Shown: piece after piece, positions 33,726 to 42,264 of the stretch
Layout: each line of letters starts with the position of its first letter
How positions within the stretch are numbered: the stretch's first letter is position 1
Origin: Janibacter alkaliphilus
Lineage (GTDB): Bacteria > Actinomycetota > Actinomycetes > Actinomycetales > Dermatophilaceae
Length of the DNA: 64,000 bases
NCBI RefSeq assembly: GCF_013408565.1
Contig: NZ_JACBZX010000001.1
Span: 2,232,001-2,296,000 of the forward strand
Direction: 5' to 3'
Notes under the pieces: generated by a model
What the model was told of the DNA's origin: nothing
What the model saw: only the letters and a program-made list of their open reading frames with translations
Database searches by the model: none
Translations under genes and position numbers: made by a program

Positions 33726-35048
33726 ATGTCCACCGATCCCGCCAGCTGGGCCTTCGAGACCCGTCAGGTGCACGCCGGCCAGCAGCCCGACCCGACCACC
33801 GGGGCCCGGGCGCTACCGATCTACCAGACGACGAGCTACCAGTTCGAGAGCACCGAGCAGGCCGCGAACCGGTTCGCGCTGAGTGAGCTCGGCCCGATCT
33901 ACACCCGGATCACCAACCCGACGACGGACGCCGTGGAGCAGCGGATCGCCTCCCTCGAGGGCGGTGTCGGCGGGCTGCTGCTGGCCTCCGGGCAGGCAGC
34001 GACCACCTTCGCCATCCTCAACATCGCCGAGGCCGGCGACCACGTCGTCGCCTCGCCGGCGCTCTACGGGGGCACCTACAACCTGCTCGGCTCCACCCTC
34101 ACCCGCTACGGCATCGAGGTCACCTTCGTCGAGGACAGCCGCGACCTGCAACAGTGGCGGGACGCGATCCGGCCGAGCACCAAGCTGCTCTTCGGAGAGA
34201 GCATCAGCAACCCGCGCTCGGAGATCCTCGACATCGCCGGGCTGGCCGAGGTCGCGCACACCGCCGGGATCCCGCTGGTCGTCGACAACACCGTGGCCAC
34301 CCCCTACGTGCTGCGCCCGATCGAGCACGGCGCCGACGTCGTCGTGCACTCGGCGACGAAGTACCTCGGCGGGCACGGCACGGCCATCGCCGGCGCGCTC
34401 GTCGACGCCGGCACCTTCGACTTCGCCGCCGACCCGGAGCGCTTCCCCGCCTACAACCAGCCGGACGAGAGCTACCACGGGCTGCGCTACGGCCCCGACC
34501 TCGGCGTCGGCTCGCCGCTGGGCGCGAACCTCGCCTTCATCCTCAAGGCCCGGGTGCAGCTGCTGCGCGACCTCGGCTCGGCGGCCTCGCCGTTCAACGC
34601 CTTCCTCGTCGCCCAGGGCTTGGAGACGCTCAGCCTGCGGGTCGAGCGGCACCTGGAGAACGCCCGCGCCGTCGCCGAGCACCTGCACGGGCACGCCCAG
34701 GTGACCTCGGTGCGCTGGGCCTCGCTGCCGGACGACCCCTTCCACGACCTCGCCCAGAAGTACACGCCGAAGGGGGCCGGCGCCGTGCTCTCCTTCGAGA
34801 TCGACGGCGGCGAGGAGGCCGGGCGACGCTTCGTCGAGGGGCTGAGCCTGCACAGCCACGTCGCCAACATCGGCGACGTGCGCTCGCTGGCCATCCACCC
34901 GTGGTCGACCACGCACAGCCAGGGCGCCGACGAGGGTCGTTACGCAGCCGGGGTCACCCCGGGCCTGGTGCGCCTGGCCGTGGGCATCGAGCACATCGAC
35001 GACATCCTCGCCGACCTCGAGCAGGGCTTCGCCGCGGCCGCCGGCTGA
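33726..35048 (+). CDS. metY: O-acetylhomoserine sulfhydrylase
   Basis: A 440-residue PLP enzyme of the Cys/Met metabolism family. It makes homocysteine from O-acetylhomoserine and sulfide. SGQAATTFAILNIAEAGD, the PLP-binding YTRITNPTTDAVEQRIA segment and the Schiff-base Lys212 in VVHSATKYLGGHG are present; the length fits O-acetylhomoserine sulfhydrylases rather than the shorter gamma-synthases. ATG 33726 starts after a SAM-IV riboswitch, so high SAM should switch it off. The substrate is supplied by metX (53257), which has its own copy of the riboswitch. GCACGAGGAGCACCC gives the ribosome binding site. Confidence 0.96.
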   Translation: MSTDPASWAFETRQVHAGQQPDPTTGARALPIYQTTSYQFESTEQAANRFALSELGPIYTRITNPTTDAVEQRIASLEGGVGGLLLASGQAATTFAILNIAEAGDHVVASPALYGGTYNLLGSTLTRYGIEVTFVEDSRDLQQWRDAIRPSTKLLFGESISNPRSEILDIAGLAEVAHTAGIPLVVDNTVATPYVLRPIEHGADVVVHSATKYLGGHGTAIAGALVDAGTFDFAADPERFPAYNQPDESYHGLRYGPDLGVGSPLGANLAFILKARVQLLRDLGSAASPFNAFLVAQGLETLSLRVERHLENARAVAEHLHGHAQVTSVRWASLPDDPFHDLAQKYTPKGAGAVLSFEIDGGEEAGRRFVEGLSLHSHVANIGDVRSLAIHPWSTTHSQGADEGRYAAGVTPGLVRLAVGIEHIDDILADLEQGFAAAAG

Positions 35049-35153
35049 CCCGGCGGCGGTCGCGGCGGCAGCGCCACGGAGGAGCGCGGAGTGAGACCAG
35101 CGCCTCGTGGTGCACCGAAGGGAGCGGGGCGGCGCGCCACGTAAGGTGTTCCG

Positions 35154-36473
35154 GTGCGCGTCGCCCTGCTCTCCTACCGGTCCAAGCCGCACGGCGGCGG
35201 GCAGGGGATCTACGTGCGTCACCTCTCCCGGGCACTGGTCCGGCTCGGTCACGAGGTCACCGTCTTCTCCGGCCAGCCGTACCCCGAGCTCGACGACGGG
35301 GTCGCCCTGGTGAAGGTGCCCAGCCTCGACCTGTACCGCGAGCCGGACCCCTTCCGCACCCCGCGGCCCTCGGAGTTCCGGGACCGGATCGACGTGCTCG
35401 AGTACCTGGCCATGCTCACCGCGGCCTTCCCCGAGCCGCTGACCTTCACCCTGCGGATGGCCCGGCAGGTCGAGCGGCTGGCCGCCGACTTCGACGTCGT
35501 CCACGACAACCAGTCCCTGGGCTGGGGGCTGCTCGCGCTGCAGCGGCGGGTGCCGCTGGTGACGACCATCCACCACCCGATCTCGATGGACCGCCGGGTC
35601 GACCTGGCCGCCGCACCCTCCCCGTGGCGCCGGGTCACCCTGCGCCGCTGGTACGGCTTCGTGCGGATGCAGCAGGCGGTCGCCCGCCGGCTGCACCACG
35701 TGCTGACCGTCTCCACCTCCTCCGCGCTGGACATCGCCCGCGACTTCGGCGTCGACCCGGCCCGGATCACCGTCGTGCCGCTCGGGGTCCAGCCCGAGGT
35801 CTTCGCGCCGACCGGTGCCCGGGTGCCCGGCCGGATCGTCGCCACCGCCAGCGCCGACACCCCGCTGAAGGGGATCGACACCCTGCTGCACGCCGTGGCC
35901 TGGCTGCGCGAGCAGCGCCCGGTCGAGCTCGTGCTGGTCACCCGGCCGATCCCGGGCGGAGCCACCGAGCGGCTGGTCGCCTCCCTCGGGCTCACCGACG
36001 TCGTGAGCTTCCGCTCCGGGCTGAGCACCACCGAGCTCGCCGAGACGATGGCCTCGGCCGAGATCTGCTGCGTCCCCTCCCGGTACGAGGGCTTCTCGCT
36101 GCCCACCCTGGAGGCGATGTCCTGCGGCACCCCGCTGGTCGTCTCCGACGCCGGCGCGCTGCCGGAGGTCGTCGGCCCGCCCGGGGAGTGCGCCGACGTC
36201 GTCCCGCCCGGCGACCCCGCGGCGCTCGCCGACGCCCTCGGCAGCCTGCTGGACGACCCGCAGCGGCGGGAGCGGATGGGCGCCGCCGGCCGGGAGCGGG
36301 CCAGCACCGGCTACTCCTGGGAGGTCGTCGCCCGGGCCACCGCCGCCGCCTACCAGCGGGCCGCGGACGCCTACGCCCGCTCCCGCGGCGCCGACGCCCG
36401 CCCGCGCGGAGCCGAGGACGACCCGGCACCCCGCCCGACCCCTGGCAGCGACCCTGTCCTGCCCCGTTCCTGA
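35154..36473 (+). CDS. Glycosyltransferase family 4
   Basis: A 439-residue GT-B fold glycosyltransferase. The N-terminal acceptor domain begins VRVALLSYRSKPHGGGQGIY; the Gly-rich loop is typical of GT4. The C-terminal donor domain has VVPLGVQPEVFAP and the E-x7-E motif in YEGFSLPTLEAMSCGTPLVV. The nucleotide sugar and acceptor are not known. TAAGGT (35142-35147) is 6 bases before GTG 35154, so the mRNA is probably leaderless. First gene of a set of three, with methyltransferase (gap 14 bases) and toroid-fold protein (overlap 4 bases), and a facing methyltransferase. Together they may build or modify a glycosylated lipid or metabolite (inference). Confidence 0.92.
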   Translation: MRVALLSYRSKPHGGGQGIYVRHLSRALVRLGHEVTVFSGQPYPELDDGVALVKVPSLDLYREPDPFRTPRPSEFRDRIDVLEYLAMLTAAFPEPLTFTLRMARQVERLAADFDVVHDNQSLGWGLLALQRRVPLVTTIHHPISMDRRVDLAAAPSPWRRVTLRRWYGFVRMQQAVARRLHHVLTVSTSSALDIARDFGVDPARITVVPLGVQPEVFAPTGARVPGRIVATASADTPLKGIDTLLHAVAWLREQRPVELVLVTRPIPGGATERLVASLGLTDVVSFRSGLSTTELAETMASAEICCVPSRYEGFSLPTLEAMSCGTPLVVSDAGALPEVVGPPGECADVVPPGDPAALADALGSLLDDPQRRERMGAAGRERASTGYSWEVVARATAAAYQRAADAYARSRGADARPRGAEDDPAPRPTPGSDPVLPRS

Positions 36474-36487
36474 GGAGACCTGCACCC

Positions 36488-37201
36488 GTGCTCACCGTCG
36501 ACTTCGCGCGCCTCGGCCTCGCCCCTGGCGAGAGCGCCCTGGACATGGGCTGCGGCGCCGGCCGTCACTCCTTCGAGATGTACCGGCGCGGGGCCAGGGT
36601 CACCGCCTTCGACCTGGACCAGGACGAGCTGGCCCAGGTCGGCGGGATGCTGGAGGCGATGGCCGTCGAGGGTGAGGCGCCCGAGGGGGCCAGCGCCCGC
36701 ACCGTGCACGGGGACGCGCTGCGGATGCCCTTCGCCGACGGGGAGTTCGACCGGGTCGTCGCCTCCGAGGTGCTCGAGCACATCCCCGACGCCCAGCCGG
36801 CGATCAGCGAGCTGGTCCGGGTGCTGCGCCCCGGTGGGACGATCGCCGTCACCGTGCCCCGGTGGGGCCCGGAGAAGGTGTGCTGGGCGCTGTCCGAGGA
36901 GTACCACGCCAACGAGGGCGGGCACGTGCGCATCTTCCGCGGCGACCGGCTCGTCGCCCGGCTGGAGGCGGCCGGTCTGGAGGCGCTGGGCACCGCGCAC
37001 GCGCACGCCCTGCACGCGCCGTACTGGTGGCTGAAGTGCGCCGTCGGGGTGGATCGCGAGGACCACCCGCTGGTGCGCGCCTACCACCGGCTGCTGGTGT
37101 GGGACATGATGTCCCGCCCGGCGCTGACCCGGGTCGCGGAGCGGCTGCTCGACCCGCTCATCGGCAAGTCCTTCGTCGTCTACCTGCGCAAGCCGGCGTG
37201 A
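36488..37201 (+). CDS. Class I SAM-dependent methyltransferase
   Basis: A 237-residue methyltransferase with a Rossmann-like fold. Motif I is ALDMGCGAGRHSFEM, the acidic end of strand 2 is AFDLDQDEL, and motif II/III is FDRVVASEVLEHIPD, followed by VRVLRPGGTIAVTVPRWGPE. The C-terminal region (GDRLVARLEAAGLEALG; WDMMSRPALTRVAERLLDPL) may carry the substrate site. GTG 36488 has GAGGAGA upstream. Located in an apparent operon after GT4 and with a 4-base overlap to the next gene. Target unknown. Confidence 0.9.
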   Translation: MLTVDFARLGLAPGESALDMGCGAGRHSFEMYRRGARVTAFDLDQDELAQVGGMLEAMAVEGEAPEGASARTVHGDALRMPFADGEFDRVVASEVLEHIPDAQPAISELVRVLRPGGTIAVTVPRWGPEKVCWALSEEYHANEGGHVRIFRGDRLVARLEAAGLEALGTAHAHALHAPYWWLKCAVGVDREDHPLVRAYHRLLVWDMMSRPALTRVAERLLDPLIGKSFVVYLRKPA

Positions 37202-38238
37202 GCCTGCCGGCCGAGGCCGACTACCCGGGCCGCGGGCAGGGCTACCCCAGCTGGCCGCAGCTGGTGGCGACCGGCGGCTACCTCGCCGGGGTGCAGCAGC
37301 CGGACGGGTCGATCCCGTGGGAGCCGGGACGGCACACCGACGTGTGGGACCACGTGGAGTGCGCCATGGCGCTCACCGCGACCGGCCACCGGGAGGCGGC
37401 CGACGCCGCCTTCGCCTGGATGGCCGCGGCCCAGCGGCCTGACGGCACCTGGCCGATCGAGACCGTCGGCGCGCAGGTCACCGACGACGGCTACGACACC
37501 AACCACTGCGCCTATGTCGCGGTCGGCGTCTGGCACCACTGGCTGGTGACCGGGGACCGGGCCGCGGCGGGGGCGATGCTGCCGGTGGTCACCGCCGCCC
37601 TGGACACCGTGGTCGCCCAGCAGCTGCCCGGCGGCGGCTTCGCCTGGGCGGTGGATGCCCGCGGCGCCGCCTTCGACACCGGGCTGCTGGCCGGGACCAG
37701 CTCGATCTGGCACGCCCTCGACTGCGGGATCCGGCTGGCCCACCTGCTGGACCAGGACGCCGACCGCTGGGTCGTCGCCCGGGACCGGGCCGGGGCGGCG
37801 GTCCGCTCCGGGGAGGGGCTGGCGGCCAAGCGCCGCTGGAGCATGGACTGGTACTACCCGGTGCTCACCGGCGCGCTGCGCGGGCCGGCGGGGGAGCGCC
37901 GGATCGACGCCCGCTGGGAGGACTTCGTCGTGCCCGGCCTCGGCGCCCGCTGCGTCGACGACCGCCCGTGGGTGACCGGCGCCGAGACCTGCGAGCTGGC
38001 GCTCGCCCTGGACGCGCTCGGACGCACCGACGAGGCCCGCCGCCTGGTCAGCGCCGTGCAGCACCTGCGCGAGCGGGACGCCAGCTATCACACCGGGCTG
38101 GTCTACGCCGACGCCACCCGCTGGCCGATCGAGCGCTCCACGTGGACCGCCGCCGCGGTGGTGCTGGCCGTGGACGCCATCGACCGGGTCACCCCGGGCT
38201 CGGGGATCTTCCGGGACAGCGGGAGCCCGCTCAGCTGA
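37198..38238 (+). CDS. Prenyltransferase / terpenoid cyclase-like alpha-alpha toroid protein
   Basis: A 346-residue protein with repeats typical of the alpha-alpha toroid fold of squalene cyclases and protein prenyltransferases: GYLAGVQQPDGSIPWEPG, AFAWMAAAQRPDGTWPIETV, TVVAQQLPGGGFAWAVDARG and GLVYADATRWPIERSTWTAA. The DxDD motif of cyclases is not apparent, so catalysis is uncertain; NCBI-type labels of prenyltransferase for such proteins reflect fold only. GTG 37198 overlaps the methyltransferase stop (GTGA). The 3' end overlaps the facing methyltransferase gene by 8 bases. Probably acts in the same pathway as its neighbours (inference). Confidence 0.75.
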   Translation: MSLPAEADYPGRGQGYPSWPQLVATGGYLAGVQQPDGSIPWEPGRHTDVWDHVECAMALTATGHREAADAAFAWMAAAQRPDGTWPIETVGAQVTDDGYDTNHCAYVAVGVWHHWLVTGDRAAAGAMLPVVTAALDTVVAQQLPGGGFAWAVDARGAAFDTGLLAGTSSIWHALDCGIRLAHLLDQDADRWVVARDRAGAAVRSGEGLAAKRRWSMDWYYPVLTGALRGPAGERRIDARWEDFVVPGLGARCVDDRPWVTGAETCELALALDALGRTDEARRLVSAVQHLRERDASYHTGLVYADATRWPIERSTWTAAAVVLAVDAIDRVTPGSGIFRDSGSPLS

Positions 38239-38917
38239 CCGGGTCCCCGGCCGTGCCGCCGACCCGGCGCAGCACCCGAATCGAGCCCCGCTCACCGACC
38301 TGCTCCCAGTCCCCGCCGGCCAGCGCCCGCCGGTAGCAGCGCCACGGGGCCTGGCCGCCGTCCTCGGGATCGGCGAAGACGTCGTGCAGGACCATCACCC
38401 CGCCGGGCACCACCCACCGGCCGAAGCCCTCGTAGTCGTTGGTGACGTGCTCGTCGGTGTGCCCGCCGTCGACGAAGAGCAGCGCCAGCGGCGTGCGCCA
38501 GTGCCGGGCCACGGTCGGCGCCCGGCCGATCACGGCGACCACCTCCTCCTCCAGGCCGGCCCGGGTCATCGCCGTCCGGAAGAAGGGGAGGGTGTCGATC
38601 CGCCCCGCGGCCGGGTCGACGAGGCTCGGGTCGTGGTACTCCCAGCCGGGCTGGTTCTCCTCCGAGCCGCGGTGGTGGTCGAGGGTGAAGACCACCGGGT
38701 CGCTGCCCGGCACCCGCTCCCGGGCCAGCCGCGCCGCGGCCCCGAGGTAGGTCGCGGTCTTGCCCTGCCAGGTGCCGATCTCCAGCACCGGCCCGGCGGT
38801 CAGCGCCGCGGCGGCGGTCTCGAAGAGCAGCATCCCCTCGTCGTCGGGCATGAAGCCCGCCTGGTCGCGGGCCAGGTCGAGCAGGCGGGAGACGTCGTCG
38901 GAGAAGGGGGCGCTCAC
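38231..38917 (-). CDS. Class I SAM-dependent methyltransferase (CmcI-like)
   Basis: A 228-residue O-methyltransferase-like protein. VLEIGTWQGKTATYLGAAAR is motif I, VFTLDHHRGSEENQPGWEYH follows strand 2, and LALLFVDGGHTDEHVTNDYE with VPGGVMVLHDVFADP match the metal-binding CmcI/class-I type. GTG 38917 with TACGGT 6 bases before (minus strand, plus 38924-38929) indicates a leaderless transcript. It faces the GT4/methyltransferase/toroid operon and overlaps it by 8 bases at the 3' ends, as seen for genes that stay together. Substrate unknown. Confidence 0.88.
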   Translation of the reverse strand: MSAPFSDDVSRLLDLARDQAGFMPDDEGMLLFETAAAALTAGPVLEIGTWQGKTATYLGAAARLARERVPGSDPVVFTLDHHRGSEENQPGWEYHDPSLVDPAAGRIDTLPFFRTAMTRAGLEEEVVAVIGRAPTVARHWRTPLALLFVDGGHTDEHVTNDYEGFGRWVVPGGVMVLHDVFADPEDGGQAPWRCYRRALAGGDWEQVGERGSIRVLRRVGGTAGDPVS

Positions 38918-38988
38918 CCGGCCACCGTAGGCGAGGGCCTGTGGAGAACTCGGCGGCGGTCGGCGCCGGTCTGGCTAGCGTGAGCGCC

Positions 38989-39276
38989 ATGACACGGCTG
39001 CGGATCAGTGCCCAGGACATCGCGGCGCTGGGGGACCAGATCGCCCACGCCCAGGACTACATGCAGTCGCGGGCGGTGCGCGCCGCTGCCGCGCCCTTCC
39101 CCGACTACGGCTTCCTCGACGCCGGCGGCGAGGCCTACCGGCGGGTGCTCGGGGACTTCGAGGAGCAGCGGATCTCGGTGGGCAGCGAGATGCTCCGGCT
39201 GCGCGACCGCTCCCGCAGCGCCAGCGGCGCCTACCTCGACGTGGAGGCGCTGAACCGGGACACCCTGCGCCCATGA
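38989..39276 (+). CDS. Small helical WXG100-like protein
   Basis: A 95-residue, all-helical protein starting MTRLRISAQDIAALGDQIAH with a central break near FPDYGFLDAGGEAYRRVLGD and a second helix, resembling the helix-turn-helix hairpin of WXG100/ESX proteins but without a clear WxG. TAGCGT (38976-38981) lies 7 bases before ATG 38989 (leaderless). CTGTGGAGAACTC lies 50 bases upstream, as before gene 30303. The stop overlaps the next gene start (ATGA). Probably the small partner of the larger protein encoded next (inference). Confidence 0.6.
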   Translation: MTRLRISAQDIAALGDQIAHAQDYMQSRAVRAAAAPFPDYGFLDAGGEAYRRVLGDFEEQRISVGSEMLRLRDRSRSASGAYLDVEALNRDTLRP

Positions 39277-40610
39277 GCGGCGCCGATCCGATGGCCTGCG
39301 ACCCCCAGGGGGTCTACGCCGGCGACCCGGACGCGCTGCTCGCCCAGGCCGACGAGCTGTCGCTGGTCGCCGAGAACCTGATGACCGTGCGCCGCTGCCT
39401 CTACGACCTGGCGGTGCACGCCGTGTGGGACTCTCCGGCCGGCTCGGCCTTCCAGGACCAGCTCGGTCGGGTGCCCGCCTTCCTCGAGACGGTGGCCGAG
39501 CGCTACCGGGAGAGCGCCGAGGTCATCGTGCCGTACGCCGACCGGCTGCGCACCGACCTGGACGACCTGCGCGAGCGGGAGGACACCCACACCGACCTGA
39601 CCATCAGCTACGAGCGGGCACGCTCGCGGGTGCACGCCAGCGACCTCGGCAGCCCGGAGCGCGCGGAGCTGGTCCGTGAGCGCGACGAGCTCGCCGAGCG
39701 CCTGCAGGAGACGGCGCGCGGCTTCGCGACGCTCGTCGAGGACATCCAGCGCCGCGACCGCGACGTGGGCCGCGAGCTGGACGCGATCGCCGAGGTCGGC
39801 GACGACTCGTGGATCTACGACACCCTGGAGTGGTCCAGCCGCACCGGGGACGGGGCCCGGGAGAACATCGTCACCGACGTGATGAGCGTCCCGATCATCG
39901 GGGCGCCCGGCGACGTCGGTCGCAAGATCGCCTACGACGAGGGCGACTGGGGCGACCTGGGCTCCGACTACGGCTGGCAGGTGGCCGCGCTCGCGACGAA
40001 ACCGCTGAGCGCCCCGGTCAAGGCGATCAGCAAGGTGCCCTGGCTGAACACGGGCCGCACCGCCTCGACCCGCCGGCGCCCGCGCGGGTCCGGGGCGATG
40101 GACTTCGGCACCACCCCGACGGTCAAGGACAACCCGCTGGCGCAGAGCTCGCTGGCCGACGCCGGCCGCGCCCTCGGCCGACGGGCCCGCAAGAAGACCA
40201 AGCAGCGCGCCATCGCCGGGCCGGTCGAGGACTCCGTCATGAGCTGGGCCTCCGTCGTCGGCACCAACAAGGTCGCCGAGGCGGCCTCGCGCAGCTACGC
40301 CGTCGCCCGGGCGACCACCGCCGGCGGTGCCTCGACGACCAGCCAGTGGAACCGGGTCGACGCCGTGGACCGCCGGCTCTCCGGTCGCTCCAGCGACGTC
40401 ACCGAGGAACGCGCCCGGATGGCCGCCCGGGGCGCGCCCGTCACCCGTCCCCAGGCACCTGCGCCGCAGCGCCCGGACGCACTGGGGCACCCGGCGCGCC
40501 CGGTGGCGGTGGGGGAGCCGGCCCACCCGGACCCGGCGGGGACGCCGGCGCGCGAGGAGGCTCCGCGGGCGGACCGGGCTCCGGAAGGAGGTCGCGACCG
40601 ACCTCGCTGA
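39273..40610 (+). CDS. Large WXG100/LXG-like protein, possible type VII secretion substrate
   Basis: A 445-residue protein. Residues about 15-150 form long helices like those of WXG/LXG proteins, with AVWDSPAGSAFQDQLGRVPA at the turn and a coiled-coil-like stretch DDLREREDTHTDLTISYERA. The middle part (about 175-310) has VPIIGAPGDVGRKIAYDEGD and several small hydrophobic patches. The C-terminal 90 residues are basic and Pro/Ala-rich. No toxin domain is recognised. Overlaps the previous gene by 4 bases. The last 170 bases lie antisense to the 3' end of the PAP2 gene. No ESX secretion genes are in the window. Function unknown. Confidence 0.6.
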   Translation: MSGADPMACDPQGVYAGDPDALLAQADELSLVAENLMTVRRCLYDLAVHAVWDSPAGSAFQDQLGRVPAFLETVAERYRESAEVIVPYADRLRTDLDDLREREDTHTDLTISYERARSRVHASDLGSPERAELVRERDELAERLQETARGFATLVEDIQRRDRDVGRELDAIAEVGDDSWIYDTLEWSSRTGDGARENIVTDVMSVPIIGAPGDVGRKIAYDEGDWGDLGSDYGWQVAALATKPLSAPVKAISKVPWLNTGRTASTRRRPRGSGAMDFGTTPTVKDNPLAQSSLADAGRALGRRARKKTKQRAIAGPVEDSVMSWASVVGTNKVAEAASRSYAVARATTAGGASTTSQWNRVDAVDRRLSGRSSDVTEERARMAARGAPVTRPQAPAPQRPDALGHPARPVAVGEPAHPDPAGTPAREEAPRADRAPEGGRDRPR

Positions 40611-41478
40611 TCGCCATCGGTGCCGACAGGTGCGCGAAGGTGGCCACCGCCAGCACCGCGACCGCACCGAGCACGGCCAGCACCACCGCGGCATCGAGGA
40701 AGCCGGCCCAGCCGCCACCGGGACGCACCCCGGCGGCCAGCAGCAGCGCCGAGGCGACGACCACGCCGAGCAGCGAGAAGAGTCGGTGCCGGGCCGGGCC
40801 GCTGCGCGGCACCCCGCCGCGCAGCACGCTCCAGCAGGCGATCACCAGGCAGCCCCAGGCCAGGCACACCAGCACCGCACCGAGGACGTCCGAGGGCCGG
40901 TGCCAGCTGGCCACCAGGGTGGCCCCACCGGTCACCGTGACCGCCGCCGTCCCGAGCAGCGAGACCGTGGCGCGCACCGCCTGCGGGGTCACCAGCAGCG
41001 CCGCCATGACAAGCGAGGTGACCACCGTGGCGTGGCCGCTGGGGAAGCTGGGTACGACGAGATAGCCGAAGTCCGGGCGCTCGGTGACCGCCTTGAGCAG
41101 CTGGGTCAGCAGGTTGGCGCCGCCGACGAGCACCACCGCGGCGACCGCTGCCGAGACCCGCCGGCGCAGCAGCGCCACGACGACCAGGCCGGCGACCACC
41201 ACCCCGATGGAGACCACGGACACGGTGCCGAGCAGGCCCACCAGCCGCCGGGTGGTCGACTCGTCGCCGACCACCCGGTCCATCCCGACCTCGTCCAGGG
41301 CCTGGCCCAGCCAGGTCTGCTGGCTGCGGCTGCGCAGCCACAGCAGGGCCACCGTGGCGAGCGCCGAGACCGTCAGGCAGGCGATGGTGCTGACCCAGCG
41401 CTCCCACCAGCGGCGCAGGGTGACTACCCACGGGGTCGGCCCGGGGTGCGGCGGCCCGGAGCCGGGGGTCTGCGTCAT
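40441..41478 (-). CDS. PAP2 superfamily membrane phosphatase with Pro-rich tail
   Basis: A 345-residue membrane protein with about six helices. The PAP2 (type 2 phosphatidic acid phosphatase) motifs are KAVTERPDFGY (motif 1), PSFPSGHATV (motif 2) and ASWHRPSDVLGA (motif 3, in which Ser-Arg is replaced by Ser-Trp-His). It would remove phosphate from lipid phosphates such as undecaprenyl diphosphate or phosphatidic acid on the outer side of the membrane. The last 50-60 residues are Pro/Gly/Ala-rich and cytoplasmic and lie antisense to the end of the WXG-like gene. ATG 41478. Confidence 0.88.
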   Translation of the reverse strand: MTQTPGSGPPHPGPTPWVVTLRRWWERWVSTIACLTVSALATVALLWLRSRSQQTWLGQALDEVGMDRVVGDESTTRRLVGLLGTVSVVSIGVVVAGLVVVALLRRRVSAAVAAVVLVGGANLLTQLLKAVTERPDFGYLVVPSFPSGHATVVTSLVMAALLVTPQAVRATVSLLGTAAVTVTGGATLVASWHRPSDVLGAVLVCLAWGCLVIACWSVLRGGVPRSGPARHRLFSLLGVVVASALLLAAGVRPGGGWAGFLDAAVVLAVLGAVAVLAVATFAHLSAPMAISEVGRDLLPEPGPPAEPPRAPASPPGPGGPAPPPPPGAPGAPVRPGAAAQVPGDG

Positions 41479-41612
41479 GGCGCCATCGTCTCAGCCGCAG
41501 CGACCTCGGACCCGGCCGGACGGCGGGAGACCATCCGAGGCCCATCCTCTGGCCGCGCCGCGACCTGACCCTGCAGACCGTGCCCGGCACTGCTCTGCGA
41601 CAGTGGGCCCCG

Positions 41613-42251
41613 ATGTCGCTCTGGTACGCCTCCTACGGCTCCAACCTGGACCACGACCGCTTCGCCGTCTACCTGCGCGGCGGCCGGGCGGCCGGGGCGA
41701 CGCGGGACTCGCCGGGGTGCCGCGACCGGACCCCGCCGGACCAGGAGCGGCTGCTGCACATGCCCGGGGGGCTGCGCTTCGCCTGGCGCTCGCAGACCTG
41801 GGGCGGCGGGGTCGCCTTCTACGACCCGGACGCCGACCGTGAGGTGCTGGCCCGGGCCTACCGGATCACCGTGGGTCAGCTCAGCGACCTCACCGCCCAG
41901 GAGATGTGGCGCCAGCCCGGCCGGGATCTCGACCTCGCCGAGGTGCTGCAGACCGGGCGGCAGAGCATCGGTCCCGGCCACTACGAGACGCTGCACCGGG
42001 TCGGGACGATCGACGGGTCGCCGGTGCCCACCTTCACCGCGCCGGAGCCGACCGACCTGTCGCTCAACGCCCCCGCCCCGGCCTACCTGCGCACCATGCT
42101 GCGCGGGCTGCTGCAGGGGCACGAGCTGGACGTCGCCGCGGCCGCCGACTACCTCACCTCCTGGCCCGGGGCCGAGGGGTGGGGCGCGGCCGAGGTGGGC
42201 GCCCTGCTCACCGGCACCGATAATCCGCTGGCGAACGGCCCCGCGCGCTGA
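41613..42251 (+). CDS. Gamma-glutamylcyclotransferase-like (AIG2 fold) protein
   Basis: A 212-residue protein. The start MSLWYASYGSNLDHDRF carries the YGSNL motif that binds the substrate phosphate-like group in gamma-glutamylcyclotransferase-fold proteins. The rest (VAFYDPDADREVLARAYRIT, TAQEMWRQPGRDLDLAEV, APAPAYLRTMLRGLLQGHEL) fits actinobacterial members that are often misnamed histone deacetylase. Substrate unknown. The ATG at 41613 is preferred over an upstream ATG because the family starts at this point. The Eis-like gene starts 13 bases downstream and is likely co-transcribed. Confidence 0.8.
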   Translation: MSLWYASYGSNLDHDRFAVYLRGGRAAGATRDSPGCRDRTPPDQERLLHMPGGLRFAWRSQTWGGGVAFYDPDADREVLARAYRITVGQLSDLTAQEMWRQPGRDLDLAEVLQTGRQSIGPGHYETLHRVGTIDGSPVPTFTAPEPTDLSLNAPAPAYLRTMLRGLLQGHELDVAAAADYLTSWPGAEGWGAAEVGALLTGTDNPLANGPAR

Positions 42252-42264
42252 CAGGCTCGCCTCG

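Noticed and set aside
33553..33886. Short plus-strand frames starting MSASAKPRLAGRQPS, similar to one at 53134
   Set aside because: The likeness between the two peptides comes from the shared riboswitch RNA, not from protein coding.
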